Notes under the pieces: generated by a model
Told to the model about the DNA's origin: nothing
Databases searched by the model: none
Seen by the model: only the letters and a program-made list of their open reading frames with translations
Made by a program: the position numbers and the translations under genes
Origin: Thalassospira sp. MCCC 1A01428
Lineage (GTDB): Bacteria; Pseudomonadota; Alphaproteobacteria; Rhodospirillales; Thalassospiraceae
DNA length: 64,000 nucleotides
Assembly: GCF_002115825.1 (NCBI RefSeq)
Contig: NZ_JFJZ01000008.1
Coordinates: 62,001 to 126,000 of the forward strand
Direction of reading: 5' to 3'
Shown here: piece by piece, positions 38,190 through 47,986 of the stretch
How positions within the stretch are numbered: the first letter of the stretch is position 1
How the letters are laid out: each line of letters starts with the position of its first letter

Positions 38190-39884
38190 GTGAAAAAACC
38201 AGAAACGCCAAGAACCGACACCTCTGCGACGCCGGCCAAAGGCCAGGATACAATTTCGATCGACAGCAAAGGCAATGCCAATACGGGCGAAACACCCGGG
38301 CAAAATGCCCCATCTGGCAAGGATGGCGCATCATCCAAGCCTGCGTCTGCCACCAGCACAGCACAACCTGGCAATGCAGCAAGCAACACAAAGTCTGCCG
38401 CAACCACATCCGGTGCGAACAAAACCGCTGGCACAAATGCACCCGCAAACGGCACCACATCAAAACCCGCCGGTACGGCCACAGGAACCGGAACTGCCTC
38501 GGCAGGTGGTGCAGGCGGCAAAACGCCCGGTGGTAATAATGATGGCCCCGCGCGCCCTGCTTCCGGTGCTGCGTCAGGTAAACCGGGAAAACCCGGCAAA
38601 CCGGCCATTATGGTGGTGGTATGGGCGATTATCATTGTTGGTATCGTTCTGGCGCTTGCATGGGCCAGCCGCGCCTTATGGTGGCAACAGGCCCAACCAG
38701 CGCTGACAGACATTTTGCCGCAAACCGCGATAGAAGCCCTGGCGCCCGATGCCGAAAACAATGCTGACATATCGCAACAACCAGCACCTGACACACCACT
38801 GCCACCAGCCACTGAGAACGGTGCGAAAACAACCGATACGGCACCCGAAACCACCCCATCTGCGACCACACCCGCAAATGATGCCGACACCAATTCGCAA
38901 CCGGCCAACACCGCCAGCAATGGTGATGGCATGGGCAATATGGGAATGGATACACAACAGGCAGCCCCCTCAGCCGATATGGACGCCTCGGAAACGCAGG
39001 ACGCCCCGGATAATGCAGGTGATTCAAATGCCAGCAATGTTGTTGTCGCAAGCGATCTGACCGCCCGTCTTTCACACCTGGAAGGTACAATCAGCGCCCT
39101 GCGCGAACGCCTGGATCAGGAACGCGGCGGCGAGTTGAACGATTCTGTTGCCCGCCGTCTGGGTGAACTTGAAACCCGCACGGCCCCGATTGACGAAGTT
39201 GCCCGGGTGCAATCCGAACTTTCCGGTGTCGCCAGCGAAATGCGTGACCTTACCGCCCGGATGGCAACGGTAGAAGACGAGCTTAAAGCCACCGAAGGGC
39301 TGCGCATTGCCGGTCGTGGGCAGGCAATCGGCATCGCTGTTGCCATCCTGCGCGATGCCGCCCAGCGTGGCGGACCGTTCGAGGTTGCCTTAAACCAGCT
39401 TACCCGTAGCGGTTCGGACGATCCTGTTGTGCAAGAACAGATCGAAAAGCTAAAACCGCTTGCAAGTACGGGCGCACTGAAAATTGAATTGTTGCGCCAA
39501 ACATTTTCCAAAGCTGCGGAAGACGCAATCAAATCTGCCAGCGATGATAATTCGGGCGGCATTTGGGACTCGACGGTGGCAAACCTGAAAAAGCTGTTCC
39601 CGATCCGCCGTGTTGATGTGGTCGGCCAGGAAACACTTGATGGCCGCCTGGTAAGTGCCGAACAGGCCCTGGCACAGGATAATCTGGCCAATGCCATTTC
39701 CGCCCTTGAAGGTGTAGACGGCGATAATGCCCAAACCGCCCTTAAACCCTGGCTGGATCAGGCCCGTGCGCGCCAAACCATCAATCAGGCGATTGATGTG
39801 CTGAGCAGTCACGCGATTGGCCTTTTGACCGGCACCGAAGATAAAGCCGGCAATCCCACCACCGGATCGGAGGCAGCCCAATGA
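38190..39884 (+). CDS. Mic60 (mitofilin) homologue, inner-membrane protein
   Basis: A 564-residue inner-membrane protein with a GTG start. Residues 1-138 are a long, disordered, Thr/Ala/Gly/Asn/Pro-rich cytoplasmic tail. One transmembrane segment follows (about 139-161, MVVVWAIIIVGIVLALAWAS), then a second low-complexity stretch, a periplasmic coiled coil (about 290-375), and the C-terminal mitofilin signature region (LFPIRRVDVVG to IDVLSSHAIGLL). Alphaproteobacterial Mic60 homologues shape intracytoplasmic membranes and are encoded between hemD and hemY, as here. The stop overlaps the hemY start (ATGA). Confidence 0.9.
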   Translation: MKKPETPRTDTSATPAKGQDTISIDSKGNANTGETPGQNAPSGKDGASSKPASATSTAQPGNAASNTKSAATTSGANKTAGTNAPANGTTSKPAGTATGTGTASAGGAGGKTPGGNNDGPARPASGAASGKPGKPGKPAIMVVVWAIIIVGIVLALAWASRALWWQQAQPALTDILPQTAIEALAPDAENNADISQQPAPDTPLPPATENGAKTTDTAPETTPSATTPANDADTNSQPANTASNGDGMGNMGMDTQQAAPSADMDASETQDAPDNAGDSNASNVVVASDLTARLSHLEGTISALRERLDQERGGELNDSVARRLGELETRTAPIDEVARVQSELSGVASEMRDLTARMATVEDELKATEGLRIAGRGQAIGIAVAILRDAAQRGGPFEVALNQLTRSGSDDPVVQEQIEKLKPLASTGALKIELLRQTFSKAAEDAIKSASDDNSGGIWDSTVANLKKLFPIRRVDVVGQETLDGRLVSAEQALAQDNLANAISALEGVDGDNAQTALKPWLDQARARQTINQAIDVLSSHAIGLLTGTEDKAGNPTTGSEAAQ

Positions 39885-41302
39885 TCCGGCTGGTTATATT
39901 TGTACTGATCACAGCCGCCCTTGTGACCGGTGCCGTGTGGTTTGCCAATAATCCAGGCACCATGACAGTCATCTGGCTAGGCTACCGGTTTGATGGTTCC
40001 ATCGGTATGGTGGTGCTCGCCATCCTTGCCATGGTGATGGTGCTGGTGGTGCTGTGGCGCATATGGTTTGTCATTTCACGTTCGCCTGGCTGGGTCGGCC
40101 GGATGCTGGGCAGCCGTCGCCGTAAAAAGGGCCAGCAGGCGCTGACAATGGGCCTGCTTGAACTGGCATCGGGCGATGTTCGTCAGGCCCTCAAACACAC
40201 CCGTGCGGTTGATAAATACCTTGAGGACGATACCCTCACCCGGCTTCTCACCGCACAGGCCGCCGAACTTGAAGGCAACGACAAAGCCGCTCATCACCAG
40301 TTTGAAGAAATGCTGAAATCACCTGATTCAGCCTTCTTTGGCCTGCGCGGCCTGTTGCAGTTATCGCTTAAAGCCGATGACCGCACCGCAGCCCTTGACT
40401 ATGCCGAGCGCGCCCATCGTTTACGCCCGCGCAATCCGTCGGTTCTTGTCACTTATTTTGACCTGCTTTTGGGCGCAAAACGCTGGGACCGGGCCTTAAC
40501 CCTGCTGGTTGATGCGCAAAAGGCCGAGATTTTCAAGGAAGACGAACTATCACGCCGTCGCGCCCTGCTGATTACCGCGAAGGCCGAAGATGCAGTACGT
40601 GACGGGGAAAACAGCGAAGCGGTCAAACTGTTGCGTAAAGCCTTAAGCGCCCATCCCGATTTCAGTGGTGCGGCCATTTTGCTGACCGAACTTTACATCA
40701 AGGTCAATCAACCCGCCAAGGCGCGCGATATTGTTACCCAAAGCTGGCAAGTCAGCCCCAATGGGGCGCTGGGTCAGCTTTATTTGCAAAGCCTTGATGG
40801 CGATGCGCTTGGCAAAATCAAGGCCGTTGAAAAACTGATTGCCGGTAAAACCGACCACCCCGAAAGCCAGTTGCTGCTGGCCGAAGCGGCCATTAATGCC
40901 CAGCTGTGGGGCATGGCACGCAGCAACCTTGAAAAGGCAATTACCAAAAACGCACAGGCCCGTCATTACCGTCTGCTCGCCGATCTGGAATTTGCCGAGA
41001 AACAGGACCCGGCCAAGGCGCGTGAATTACTGGTCAAAGCCAGCCACGCCAACCCCGACCCGGATTGGCGCTGTGGTGCTTGTGGGACGGAAACCGGTAA
41101 ATGGTCGGTCATTTGCCCGTCCTGCCATTCATTTGGTGCGATTGACTGGCGTGCACCGTTACGTCTGCACAATCACCCCCATGTTGATCATGGCCATGCT
41201 GATACCAGCAACAAATCGGACGCACCGCTGGCTGTTTCAATCGCTGGCACAACGATTGACGGGGATGAAAAGGCGATCGAGCAAAAAACCGCCAATCGCT
41301 AG
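39881..41302 (+). CDS. hemY: HemY-like TPR membrane protein
   Basis: A 473-residue protein of the alphaproteobacterial HemY (N) family. Two N-terminal transmembrane segments (about 2-22 and 42-64) are followed by TPR-like helical repeats (about 90-390) in the cytoplasm. A zinc-ribbon-like pair of CxxC motifs (CGACG and CPSCH, about residues 398-416) sits near the C-terminus. Despite the name it is not protoporphyrinogen oxidase; its role in heme synthesis or assembly is unclear. Translationally coupled to mic60 and followed by a strong terminator. Confidence 0.9.
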   Translation: MIRLVIFVLITAALVTGAVWFANNPGTMTVIWLGYRFDGSIGMVVLAILAMVMVLVVLWRIWFVISRSPGWVGRMLGSRRRKKGQQALTMGLLELASGDVRQALKHTRAVDKYLEDDTLTRLLTAQAAELEGNDKAAHHQFEEMLKSPDSAFFGLRGLLQLSLKADDRTAALDYAERAHRLRPRNPSVLVTYFDLLLGAKRWDRALTLLVDAQKAEIFKEDELSRRRALLITAKAEDAVRDGENSEAVKLLRKALSAHPDFSGAAILLTELYIKVNQPAKARDIVTQSWQVSPNGALGQLYLQSLDGDALGKIKAVEKLIAGKTDHPESQLLLAEAAINAQLWGMARSNLEKAITKNAQARHYRLLADLEFAEKQDPAKARELLVKASHANPDPDWRCGACGTETGKWSVICPSCHSFGAIDWRAPLRLHNHPHVDHGHADTSNKSDAPLAVSIAGTTIDGDEKAIEQKTANR

Positions 41303-41333
41303 ATTTCCAACCGCAATAAACCATGCAGAATAT

Positions 41334-41370
41334 AAAACGGCGACCCGATATTTGACGGGCCGCCGTTTTT
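41334..41370. terminator. Bidirectional terminator between hemY and purH
   Basis: A 13-bp stem with one mismatch (AAAACGGCG-A-CCCG with CGGG-C-CGCCGTTTT) and a T run on the plus strand. The left A run serves the convergent purH. Confidence 0.85.
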
Positions 41371-41401
41371 AATTATTCAGAATTTTGCCCGATCAAAATG
41401 A

Positions 41402-42979
41402 TCAATGGCGGAAATGACGCATGCCGGTAAAGACCATGGCGATATTGTTTTCATCCGCGGCATCAATCACTTCCTGATCGCGCATGGAACCACCCGGCTG
41501 AATAACAGCCGTGGCACCGGCCTTAACCGCGGCCAGCAAACCATCGGCAAACGGGAAGAAGGCGTCGCTCGAAACCACCGACGCCTCAGTCCGCACGATT
41601 TCTTCACCAGCGTTTTTGCTGGCTTCTTCGGCTTTCCACGCGGCAATGCGCGAGCTGTCAACCCGGCTCATCTGACCGGCACCAATGCCAACGGTCTTGC
41701 CGTCTTTGACATAAACAATGGCATTTGATTTCACATGTTTGCCCACACGGAAGGCAAACAGCAAATCGTTCAGTTCCTGATCAGACGGGGCGCGTTTGGT
41801 AACGACCTTAAGGTCTTCGCGCTTTACCCGGCCTGCATCACGGTTCTGCAACAAATACCCGCCCGACAGTGACCGCAGGGTCATATCGGCTTCTTCCGGG
41901 TTGGCCATACCACCGGTCAGAAGAACGCGCAGGTTTTTCTTCGCGGTCAAAACGGCTTTTGCTGCATCGTCAGCGTCAGGTGCGATCACAACTTCGGCAA
42001 ACAGTTTGGCAATTTCTTCAGCAGTTTGCGCGTCAAGCGTACGGTTCACGGCAATAATACCGCCAAATGCCGACACCGGATCGCATGACAAAGCCTTGTG
42101 ATAGGCCTCAATCAGGGTTTCGCCTTCGGCGACACCACACGGATTGGCGTGCTTGATAATCGCAACAGCCGGTTTTTCGGAAAATTCGGAAACCAGTTCA
42201 AAGGCCGCGTCGGTATCATTCAGGTTATTAAATGACAGTTCCTTACCCTGAAGCTGGGTTGCAGTGGCAACACCAGGGCGGTTTTTGCCATTGGTGTAAA
42301 ATGCCGCCTGCTGATGGGGGTTTTCGCCATAACGCAGGGTCTGTTTCAGTTCACCCGAAACATTCAAACGCTGCGGGAAGGTTTCACCAAGCTGACCGGC
42401 AAACCAGGTTGAAATCGCCGCATCATAGGCCCCGGTGCGGGCATAGGCCTTGGCGGCCAGTGCACGGCGGGTTTCATAGGTAGTTGCCCCTGCATTGTCG
42501 CCCATTTCGGCAACCACACGGCCATAATCAGCCGGATCAACAATCACGGTAACCGATTCATGGTTTTTGGCGGCAGAACGGATCATGCCGGGGCCGCCAA
42601 TATCGATATTTTCGATGCAGGTGTCATAATCGGCACCTTTGGCAACGGTTTCCTCGAACGGATACAGGTTAACGGCCACCAGATCGATCGGCGTGATGTC
42701 GTTATCCGTCATTGCCTGCATGTGGCTGGAAACAGAACGACGGCCCAACAGGCCGCCATGAATTTTCGGATGCAGGGTTTTGACACGGCCATCCATAATT
42801 TCAGGAAAACCGGTATGAGAGGCAACTTCCTTAACCGGAATACCAGCCGCTTCAATGGCTTTGGCAGAACCACCGGTCGAAAGAATTTCAACACCCTGTT
42901 CGTGAAGGGATTTGGCAAATTCAACCAGGCCGGTTTTATCGGAAACAGAAATAAGCGCGCGCGCAATACGGGCTGTCAT
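41402..42979 (-). CDS. purH: Bifunctional AICAR transformylase / IMP cyclohydrolase
   Basis: A 525-residue enzyme for the last two steps of IMP synthesis. The N-terminal MGS-like cyclohydrolase domain shows [16 protein letters not shown] and [14 protein letters not shown]. The C-terminal transformylase domain has [14 protein letters not shown], the Lys-His pair in [12 protein letters not shown], and [15 protein letters not shown] 42979 gives normal length; an in-frame ATG at 43018 would add 13 residues and has no ribosome site. A long inverted repeat lies in its leader. Confidence 0.97.
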   Translation of the reverse strand: MTARIARALISVSDKTGLVEFAKSLHEQGVEILSTGGSAKAIEAAGIPVKEVASHTGFPEIMDGRVKTLHPKIHGGLLGRRSVSSHMQAMTDNDITPIDLVAVNLYPFEETVAKGADYDTCIENIDIGGPGMIRSAAKNHESVTVIVDPADYGRVVAEMGDNAGATTYETRRALAAKAYARTGAYDAAISTWFAGQLGETFPQRLNVSGELKQTLRYGENPHQQAAFYTNGKNRPGVATATQLQGKELSFNNLNDTDAAFELVSEFSEKPAVAIIKHANPCGVAEGETLIEAYHKALSCDPVSAFGGIIAVNRTLDAQTAEEIAKLFAEVVIAPDADDAAKAVLTAKKNLRVLLTGGMANPEEADMTLRSLSGGYLLQNRDAGRVKREDLKVVTKRAPSDQELNDLLFAFRVGKHVKSNAIVYVKDGKTVGIGAGQMSRVDSSRIAAWKAEEASKNAGEEIVRTEASVVSSDAFFPFADGLLAAVKAGATAVIQPGGSMRDQEVIDAADENNIAMVFTGMRHFRH

Positions 42980-43021
42980 CGTGGCTTCGCTTTCATGCAG
43001 GAACGGAAACAGGAACATGGC

Positions 43022-43080
43022 CCGGGCGCATTAATGATGGTTCCGCAATTTCGGCAAACACACATCATTAATGGGCCCGG
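43022..43080. repeat. Long inverted repeat in the purH leader
   Basis: Arms of 18 bases (43022-43039 and 43063-43080) match with one mismatch, separated by 23 bases; the core CATTAATGATG/CATCATTAATG is perfect. It is 43-101 bases before the purH start and has no T run, so it is not an ordinary terminator of the upstream gene. It could be an RNA leader structure or an operator. Confidence 0.7.
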
Positions 43081-43197
43081 TCCGATTTCGGGCGGAGCAA
43101 TAGCACGCAACGGGCCAAATGTGGACCCCGAATTGTTGCAAGGCGGCTATCTCGTCGGCACAAATGAAACCTGCCCTTTTTTCAGGCAAACCGGTTT

Positions 43198-45195
43198 TTA
43201 CCCGGCATCGACAGCACGATTGGCAATTTCGGCCTGTTGTTCGGCCAAAATCGAACTGACACTGATTTCAGGGGGCTGAAATTCGGGCACCAGTTGTGAA
43301 ATCAGTTCCAGCGTACGCTGCGAATTGCGCGCCTGTGCACTTTCGGCCAATTGCTCCAGCACCGATTTAATCAGGCCATAATCCAGCACACGCGGCGCAG
43401 CCAGCAACACACCCTCTGTAGCCGTAGGCTGCGGAGGTTCAGAATCATGAAACAATTCTTCATAAAGTTTTTCGCCCGGACGCAACCCCGTCACCTTGAT
43501 TTTCACATCGGTATCAGGGCGCAACCCGGCCAGCAAAATCATCTGCCGTGCCAGATCAACGATTTTTACCGGGCGTCCCATATCAAGAACGAAAATTTTG
43601 CCCCCAGCTGTCATGCCCTGCCGGCCCATTTCGGCCGCCTGCAACACCAGCTCCACTGCCTCGGCAATGGTCATGAAATAGCGGGTAATACCTTCGTGGG
43701 TCACAGTTAAGGGCCCACCTGCTTCAAGCTGGCGGCGAAACAGCGGCACAACCGACCCGGTCGAGCCCAGAACATTGCCAAACCGTACCGTCACAAACCG
43801 GGTTTTACCACGCAACTCATCACTTAGGGTTTCCAACGCCTGGCAATAACATTCCGCCAGCCGCTTTGACGCGCCCATGACATTGGCCGGGTTTACCGCC
43901 TTGTCGGTTGAAATCAAAACCATGGTTTCAACATCAGCCGCCCGGCACGCCTCGGCAACATTATGCGTTCCGATGGTGTTGGTTAAAATGCCTTCGTTGG
44001 GGTTATGTTCCACCAGCGGCACATGTTTATAGGCCGCAGCGTGAAACACAATATCGGGGGTTTCAACGGCAAAAACCTGATCCAGGCGCACCCGGTCCCG
44101 TACATCCCCCAAAACACTATGTCGTGACAGGTCGGGATGTTTTTCCGACATCTCCATGTCGATTTCATACAGGTTATATTCACCCGCATCGAACAGGCAA
44201 ATATGTGCCGGGCCATAACTGGCAATCTGACGCACCAGTTCCGAGCCAATAGACCCGCCCGCCCCGGTTACCAGAACCCGGCGCCCGGCGATCATATCGC
44301 GCACCTTGTCCCGGTCCAGCCGGGCTTCGGGCCGTCCCAGCAAATCCTCAATTGCCACCGGGCGAATTTGCAGCGGGTCGGAAACGCCGTCGCGCAAATC
44401 ACCCAATTTGGGCAAACGCGATAAAACCAGCCCGCGCCGGTCGGCAATTTCCACCCACTTTCCAACATCAGAATGGCGCAAGGCATTACCGGTTAATACC
44501 AGCTTGCGCGGACGGTGATCAAAACGTGATTTTTCCAGCTTATCAAGGGTCGCCTCAAGGTTATCAACCGTGTCAAAAACCTTGACCCCGTGCATGTTGC
44601 GGCCCACGCGCCCGTCCGTCAGGCCAACAATGCCAACAACTTCAAACGGTGCAAGTGCAGATCGGCGGGTTTCGCGAATAAAGGCTTCGGATTCATCCCC
44701 CGCCCCAATCAGCAAAATCGGAATGCGGCTTTCGCCCTGGCGCGCCATCGCAAGCGATACCGACCGGTCCTTGATCACGCGATACAACAGGCGCGGCCCA
44801 CCCAGCAGCGCCATCAACAAAAACCACTGAATAATCGGCGCCGAGCGTGGCAACCAGTCTAGCCGGGTGGTTAAAAACAGAACGGCAAATAACACAGCAA
44901 TTGCCAATGTCACCGCCTTGGCAATACGCGACAGGTCATTTAACGACGCATATCGCCAAATGCCGCGATAAAGCCCGAACAACCAAAAAATACAGCCGGC
45001 AAGAGCCGCAAAACCAAGCGTTGCCAGAACCATGTTTTGCGGCACAAAATAAGGCAGGGCATCGCCAACGCGCAAATATAACGCCAGCGGAAATGAAATT
45101 GCTGCCATGATCACGTCATGAGCAAACGCCACTTTGCTACGCTGTATCAATCGCCACATAAATGTCCCAAACCAGTTGCCGGTGCGCCGCCTCAT
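43198..45195 (-). CDS. Membrane-bound nucleotide-sugar dehydratase/epimerase (WbpM/CapD-like)
   Basis: A 665-residue inner-membrane enzyme. The N-terminal 150 residues contain several transmembrane segments (FALYLR-type start, LAIAVLFAVLFLTT, IIQWFLLMALLGG). A Rossmann-like domain follows (IPILLIGAGDESEAFI), then the SDR domain with VLVTGAGGSIGSELVRQI and STDKAVNPANVMGASKRLAE. In the latter, Met replaces the usual catalytic Tyr (MxxxK), as in WbpM-type UDP-GlcNAc 4,6-dehydratases. It probably makes a deoxy-amino-sugar for O-antigen or capsule. It follows a WbpL-like gene. Start may instead be ATG 45159. Confidence 0.93.
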   Translation of the reverse strand: MRRRTGNWFGTFMWRLIQRSKVAFAHDVIMAAISFPLALYLRVGDALPYFVPQNMVLATLGFAALAGCIFWLFGLYRGIWRYASLNDLSRIAKAVTLAIAVLFAVLFLTTRLDWLPRSAPIIQWFLLMALLGGPRLLYRVIKDRSVSLAMARQGESRIPILLIGAGDESEAFIRETRRSALAPFEVVGIVGLTDGRVGRNMHGVKVFDTVDNLEATLDKLEKSRFDHRPRKLVLTGNALRHSDVGKWVEIADRRGLVLSRLPKLGDLRDGVSDPLQIRPVAIEDLLGRPEARLDRDKVRDMIAGRRVLVTGAGGSIGSELVRQIASYGPAHICLFDAGEYNLYEIDMEMSEKHPDLSRHSVLGDVRDRVRLDQVFAVETPDIVFHAAAYKHVPLVEHNPNEGILTNTIGTHNVAEACRAADVETMVLISTDKAVNPANVMGASKRLAECYCQALETLSDELRGKTRFVTVRFGNVLGSTGSVVPLFRRQLEAGGPLTVTHEGITRYFMTIAEAVELVLQAAEMGRQGMTAGGKIFVLDMGRPVKIVDLARQMILLAGLRPDTDVKIKVTGLRPGEKLYEELFHDSEPPQPTATEGVLLAAPRVLDYGLIKSVLEQLAESAQARNSQRTLELISQLVPEFQPPEISVSSILAEQQAEIANRAVDAG

Positions 45196-45295
45196 TTCCA
45201 GGGAAATATGCGGCTGACTTATTTGTATATTATCCTAGCTCGATCTTTTCGCGCCCAGCCGGGGGCAAGTCAAGCACAGGTGGTATATTGACAGG

Positions 45296-46327
45296 TTATT
45301 TCCCGACCAGGCCATCAGCCTTTTTAACCGGCCAATACCGCAAAATCCCGACCAGCAACAATACAACAACCAGTGCCAGCACCAAACGGGTAATCGCCCC
45401 GTCAAACTCAACCGGCAATGCCGTAAAAGCAACCGCAATCAAAAACAAATTTGCCACCAGGATTAACAAGGCAACCGTCCCGTGGCTCATGCCGCGCCCG
45501 GTTGCCACCTGATAGGCATGCTGGCGGTGCGCCTGCCATATTTTTTCCCCCCGTGCGGCCCGGCGCAAAAGGGTAAAGGTCGCATCAAACAAATAATAAG
45601 CGGGAAATATCAACGCGGGCAACCATGCCCCGCGTGCTGCCACTTCCAGCAACAACCAGCCCAGGACATAACCCAGCGGGATAGACCCGACATCCCCTAA
45701 AAACAGCTTGGCCGGGTGCCAGTTCCAAATCAAAAACCCCAGCACGATCGCCACAATACCAAGGCCGATAACACCAAGGTCAACAAAAACCGGGGTAAAA
45801 GCCAACAGGGCAACCACAAACACCCCTGCGCCGATCGACCCGGCTTCAACCCCGGAAATACCGTCTATGCCATCCATAAAATTAAACAGATTTACGAACC
45901 ACACCCATGTCAGCACGACCAGAACATGATCCAGCCACAGGGGTACCAATCCTTGCAAAACCGGGCCGCTCAGGGCTGTGATCCCGCAAATAACGGCAAC
46001 AAACTGAAACCCGAAACGCAAACGTGCCGACAAATCGTGGCGGTCATCCATCCAGCATATGGCGGCCAGACCAAGGGCGGCCGCCAGCATCAGCCAGCGC
46101 TGCCAACCCGCATCCCCAAACCAGATCGTCACCCCGGCCACCATCAATAACACCAGTGGCGTCACCGCAAGGCCACCCCCGCGCGGGGTTGGAACGGCAT
46201 GGCTGGATCGATGGTTCGGCATGTCCAGAATCGCTTTATGGCGTAAATAGCGCAAAACAATCCCGGTCAGCAGCAACGCAGCAATCAGCAATCCACCTGA
46301 AAAACCGGCAAGGGCAGCAAATGACAT
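45296..46327 (-). CDS. Undecaprenyl-phosphate sugar-1-phosphate transferase (WecA/WbpL-like)
   Basis: A 343-residue polytopic enzyme of the MraY/WecA family with about ten transmembrane segments. Motifs: MPNHRSSHAVPTPRGGG, the metal-binding WMDDRHDLSARLRF, NFMDGIDGISG, and LFLGDVGSIPLGY. The PNxRSSHxxPTPRGGG form is typical of WbpL-type enzymes that start O-antigen units. It precedes the WbpM-like gene by about 100 bases, so the two likely supply and load the first sugar. The frame begins at a TTG; ATG 46327 is preferred. Confidence 0.93.
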   Translation of the reverse strand: MSFAALAGFSGGLLIAALLLTGIVLRYLRHKAILDMPNHRSSHAVPTPRGGGLAVTPLVLLMVAGVTIWFGDAGWQRWLMLAAALGLAAICWMDDRHDLSARLRFGFQFVAVICGITALSGPVLQGLVPLWLDHVLVVLTWVWFVNLFNFMDGIDGISGVEAGSIGAGVFVVALLAFTPVFVDLGVIGLGIVAIVLGFLIWNWHPAKLFLGDVGSIPLGYVLGWLLLEVAARGAWLPALIFPAYYLFDATFTLLRRAARGEKIWQAHRQHAYQVATGRGMSHGTVALLILVANLFLIAVAFTALPVEFDGAITRLVLALVVVLLLVGILRYWPVKKADGLVGK

Positions 46328-46513
46328 TAAACAGACCCGTTCATAAGTAAGATTTGATTTCTGGATTAGCGATGCCAACCTTCAACCGCAAGGTTTTTCG
46401 CTTTTTCCACCTAAACCATCGGTGTGACAGGGCTGAATTGCGGGCAAGACGCTTTACACCCCCGATCATCGCGCTTACTTACACTGTTATATTGTTCAAG
46501 GAGAAACCCTTCC

Positions 46514-47872
46514 GTGCGTGAAAGCCGTTCAAACCGCCCTGACCACCGCAATGCCAATGGTCGCGCCACCAGTACCCCTGTGGCCGTAGACCCGCGTATG
46601 CTGGCCCTTAAAACCCTGCAGGAATTGCGTGGCGGCGAGGTCACCCTTGATGAACTGCTGACAAAACACGGTTATGGCCTGCCCTCGCGGGACCGTAATT
46701 TTCTGCGCCAGCTCCTGGGTAGCACCCTGCGCCATCTGGGCGAAATTGATGCCATTCTTGCTCCGCGTTATCACCCGCCGCAGGACCGCACCGCGAACCG
46801 CCTGACCAACATCATGCGTCTGGGTGTGACCCAGTTGTTTTTTATGGATGTGTCTGAACATGGCGCTGTTGATAGCACGGTAAATCTCGCACGTGATGCC
46901 GGTTTGCATAAATATGTCAAACTGGTGAACGCGGTGCTGCGTGGCCTACAACGCGATGGCTATGAATTACCTGAAGGCGTCGAAGACTGGCAGTTAAACA
47001 TTCCGGCCTGGCTGCGCGGTGTGTGGAAAAAGACCTATGGGGCAGATCGCGCACGCGACATCGCGCGTGCCAGCCTTGGTTACGCCAAACTTGATATTTC
47101 AGTACGCGACGGCGAAGAACGCGCACAATGGGCCGAAAAACTGGGTGGCATCCTGCTTCCCACCGGCACGATCCGCCTTGAAAGCGGCCAGCGTATCCGC
47201 GATCTCCCCGGTTATAAAGACGGCAAATGGTGGGTGCAGGATGCCGCTGCGGCCCTTCCCGCCACACTCTTTGGCGACTATGAAGGCAAAACCATTTACG
47301 ATTTGTGTGCTGCCCCTGGCGGTAAAACCATGCAGTTAGCGGCCCGCGGCGCCAATACTATTGCGGTTGATAAATCGGAAGGGCGTTTACGCCGGGTTTA
47401 TGAAAATCTTGAACGGGTTGATCTGGGTGCCGCAATTGTCACCGGCGATGCCACCGAGCTTGCTGACGATGCCCCCATTGCGGATGCGGTCTTGCTCGAC
47501 GCACCATGTTCGGCGACTGGCACCATTCGCCGCCACCCCGATATTTTGCTGCGCTCGGGTGATGCCTTGATGAAATCACTGTTGCCAATCCAGCAAAAAC
47601 TGCTGCTTCAGGCTGACCGGGTTCTGGCTGTTGGTGGCGAGCTGATATATTGCACCTGTTCGATGCAGCCCGACGAAGGCGAATTTCAGATTAAATCATT
47701 TCTGGCCGACCACCCCAATTATGCCCGCAAGCCGATTACAGCTGACGAACTGGGTGGCTGGGATGAAGCCATAACAGCCGACGGTGAATTACGCATTTTA
47801 CCGGTTCATATGACCGATCTTGGTGGCATGGACGGGTTTTATTGCGCACGGCTGGTAAAACAGCGCGGATAA
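46514..47872 (+). CDS. rsmB: 16S rRNA (cytosine-967-C5) methyltransferase-like protein RsmB
   Basis: A 452-residue enzyme with an N-terminal NusB-like RNA-binding domain (about 25-150) and a C-terminal SAM-dependent domain: TIYDLCAAPGGKTMQLA, LLDAPCSATGTIRRHPDI and LIYCTCSMQPDEGE. The two cysteines (in APCS and CTCS) are the RNA m5C pair. I start it at GTG 46514 because AAGGAG lies about 10 bases upstream and the next methionine is deep inside the domain. Divergent from the WecA-like gene; followed by a strong terminator. Confidence 0.93.
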   Translation: MRESRSNRPDHRNANGRATSTPVAVDPRMLALKTLQELRGGEVTLDELLTKHGYGLPSRDRNFLRQLLGSTLRHLGEIDAILAPRYHPPQDRTANRLTNIMRLGVTQLFFMDVSEHGAVDSTVNLARDAGLHKYVKLVNAVLRGLQRDGYELPEGVEDWQLNIPAWLRGVWKKTYGADRARDIARASLGYAKLDISVRDGEERAQWAEKLGGILLPTGTIRLESGQRIRDLPGYKDGKWWVQDAAAALPATLFGDYEGKTIYDLCAAPGGKTMQLAARGANTIAVDKSEGRLRRVYENLERVDLGAAIVTGDATELADDAPIADAVLLDAPCSATGTIRRHPDILLRSGDALMKSLLPIQQKLLLQADRVLAVGGELIYCTCSMQPDEGEFQIKSFLADHPNYARKPITADELGGWDEAITADGELRILPVHMTDLGGMDGFYCARLVKQRG

Positions 47873-47914
47873 GCACTGCTAAATGCCAATCGAGGCTGGT
47901 TTAAGTGACAAAGA

Positions 47915-47953
47915 CGGGAATTTGCGTTATAGCAGCCGCAAATTCCCGCTTTT
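47915..47953 (+). terminator. Terminator of rsmB
   Basis: A perfect 12-bp stem (CGGGAATTTGCG, 47915-47926, with 47937-47948) followed by CTTTTTC. It lies just upstream of rpe. Confidence 0.88.
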
Positions 47954-47986
47954 TCATTCGTGTTTCGATCAGGACCGTGCCGCGCC

